Assembly: GCA_014380985.1 (NCBI GenBank)
Contig: JACMIU010000307.1
Span: 1-7,676, forward strand
DNA: 7,676 bases
Source: Armatimonadota bacterium
GTDB lineage: Bacteria; Armatimonadota; Armatimonadia; Armatimonadales; Armatimonadaceae
Reading direction: 5' to 3'
Numbering within the stretch: the first letter of the stretch is position 1; every line of letters begins with the position of its first letter. The notes under the pieces are model-generated. The model did no database searches, was not told where the DNA came from, and worked only from the letters and a program-made list of their open reading frames with translations. This document shows, in pieces, positions 6,562 through 7,676 of this stretch. The position numbers were made by a program, and so were the translations under genes.

Positions 6562-7253
6562 AGCGTTCTCACCACCCGGAGAACGCCGTCTATCCACGCT
6601 TCGTACCAATCCAAAAACCCGGCATATTGGGCAAAAACAGGCAGACCGTAGTCGCGGAAAATATGACACACGCGCCCCCTGAAATCACCGTTGAGTATCA
6701 GAACCGAGTACGTCGCACAACCGTTATCCGCCAAGCAAAGAGTTCCGATGAACGGATCCCATTCTTCGTTATCCCATTGTTCCTGATTTTCTTCTACACC
6801 GATTAAAGTCAGCCAATCATCCAAGCAACGAACATCCGCATCCGGTTCCAAACCCATTTTTTGCCGCACACGTTGCGCGAAGTCGGGGCGTAAAAGACAA
6901 GGCTCTGCAAATGCCCGTTTCAACGCGGGCGCAGACAGGTCGTAATGTTCCATCCAACCGTCAGGGGGCTTTAAGCCGTAACTCCATCCTGCACCACCCC
7001 CGCTAACCGTGAGCAGAAAAGCACGGTACTCGGCGGGGATAGCGAAACTATACCGCGATTCCAATACCTCGATTTCGGAGAGCAATAACGGAGTATTAAA
7101 TTGGAGGCGATGTTTGGATGCCCCGAACAACAATCCAATGTTTGGACTCGCGCCCCCGCGATCCTGTCTCGCAAGCGCATCACGATATGGCAAAATATCG
7201 GCGATCTTATTAGCGATTCGCTCGCACTGCGTGGTGATTCCTACATTGGTCAT
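6558..7253 (-). CDS. SMI1/KNR4 (SUKH) family protein
   Basis: This 231-residue, probably cytoplasmic protein has the SUKH fold pattern. A helix pair leads to IPAEYRAFLLTVSGGG (72-87); then come WDPFIGTLCLADNGC (165-179), the TYSVLILNGDFRGRV strand pair (181-195) and a C-terminal FLDWYEAWID helix (213-222). SUKH proteins are widespread immunity proteins that neutralise toxins of neighbouring cells or their own, although others have different roles. No toxin domain is recognisable in the partial gene upstream. Residues 1-58 precede the core and are not typical. AAAGGTGG (7269-7276 on the reverse strand) is a good Shine-Dalgarno but lies 15 bases from ATG 7253, further than usual. The stop overlaps the endonuclease V start (ATGA), so the two are translationally coupled. 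Confidence 0.87.
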   Translation of the reverse strand: MTNVGITTQCERIANKIADILPYRDALARQDRGGASPNIGLLFGASKHRLQFNTPLLLSEIEVLESRYSFAIPAEYRAFLLTVSGGGAGWSYGLKPPDGWMEHYDLSAPALKRAFAEPCLLRPDFAQRVRQKMGLEPDADVRCLDDWLTLIGVEENQEQWDNEEWDPFIGTLCLADNGCATYSVLILNGDFRGRVCHIFRDYGLPVFAQYAGFLDWYEAWIDGVLRVVRTL

Positions 7254-7283
7254 GGCTCTATATCGTCGCCACCTTTGTATTTG

Positions 7284-7676
7284 CTAAGCCCCCAAGCCGC
7301 CGCCCGCCGCCCGTGCCGGGTTCGCCTCCCGCCAAGCCCGACGCTCGCGGATAATTTCGTCCGTGCGGTACGCGGCGAGCGGATCGGCGGGGCGTCCCGT
7401 GGATTCGCGCAGTTCGGCTAAAACCGGGCGCACGTCGGTTTCGTAGGCGTCGCGGAGCAGGGCGTGTGCGCCCAGAATATCGCCCTCCTGCTGGAAAACG
7501 CGAAGCGCGGCACGGTCTACCAGCAACGCTTTTGCGTATGCCGTCTGAACATTCAGCACCGACAGAATCATCGCCTCGATTTTGTTTTCGATCACATGCG
7601 CCTGATCCAGCATATAGGCGACCGGCGCGGCTGTCTTGCCGTCGTAACCGTTGATTAACTCGTGGAAAATCAGGAA
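7284..7676 (-). CDS. Unrecognised protein, partial (5' end beyond window)
   Basis: The reading frame ends at TAG 7284-7286 and stays open to the right edge, so at least 130 residues are visible and the start lies outside. A Met codon at 7613 is internal: the residues before it (for example FHELINGYDGKTAAPVAY) continue the same protein without a stop. The visible part is mostly helical, with an ENKIEAMILSVLNVQTAYAK segment, an ALLRDAYETDVRPVLAELRE helix and a basic RTDEIIRERRAWREANPARA stretch, ending in Gly/Ala. No membrane segment or known catalytic motif is seen. It lies 30 bp upstream of the SUKH gene, in the same frame, and is probably in the same operon. I do not recognise the family. 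Confidence 0.7.
   Translation of the reverse strand, partial: FLIFHELINGYDGKTAAPVAYMLDQAHVIENKIEAMILSVLNVQTAYAKALLVDRAALRVFQQEGDILGAHALLRDAYETDVRPVLAELRESTGRPADPLAAYRTDEIIRERRAWREANPARAAGGGLGA

Noticed and set aside
6562..6669. N-terminal extension of the endonuclease V frame up to 6669
   Set aside because: The extra 36 residues lie inside the SUKH coding region in another frame. The family begins at the ILDVDY strand, and the ATGA overlap gives a natural start at 6561.
7254..7268. A leaderless-type -10 box for the SUKH gene
   Set aside because: The only TATA-like match (TATAGA, 7257-7262 on the reverse strand) is 3 bp from the ATG, too close, and a distant AAAGGTGG Shine-Dalgarno is present instead.

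Overview
The window looks like a bacterial chromosome segment, most likely from Armatimonadota or a close relative. The best clue is the prepilin at 361-1245. Its N-terminus ([15 protein letters not shown], an [11 protein letters not shown] block, then a YVQDYDE block) matches the large prepilin/DUF1559-like families of that phylum. The DNA is GC-rich with densely packed genes. This taxonomic call is an inference from family resemblance, not from a marker gene. There are no rRNA or tRNA genes, CRISPR arrays, insertion sequences or obvious mobile-element ends.

Left part, plus strand (1-1289): the probable tail of an upstream gene, a small lipoprotein (51-302) and a type IV pilin-like protein (361-1245). 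A perfect 17-bp hairpin terminator at 1252-1289 follows and serves both convergent genes that meet there.

Middle: on the minus strand, 1302-3203 encodes a 633-residue exported and membrane-anchored protein. It combines TPR-like repeats, a TPM-like domain, a membrane segment and a long glycine-rich tail. Divergent from it, 3322-4329 (plus) encodes an exported alpha/beta hydrolase with a complete Ser-Asp-His triad. Its 3' end overlaps the convergent minus-strand gene by 29 bp.

Right part, all minus strand, read from high to low coordinates: an unrecognised gene running off the window (7284 to beyond 7676), a SMI1/KNR4 (SUKH) family protein (6558-7253), a short endonuclease V-family protein joined to it by an ATGA overlap (6046-6561), an ABC-2 family permease (5238-6038), a small acidic protein (4883-5215) and a two-helix membrane protein (4301-4852). 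Spacing is tight, so this could be one transcript. However, the permease and the small acidic protein each lack a Shine-Dalgarno sequence and each have a TATAAT/TATACT box exactly 6 bp before the ATG. That is the geometry expected of leaderless transcripts, so the cluster probably has internal promoters.

No complete, clearly new system is evident. The points most worth checking are the leaderless promoter pattern, the SUKH-endonuclease V coupling beside an unknown partial gene, and the TPR/TPM/glycine-tail fusion.
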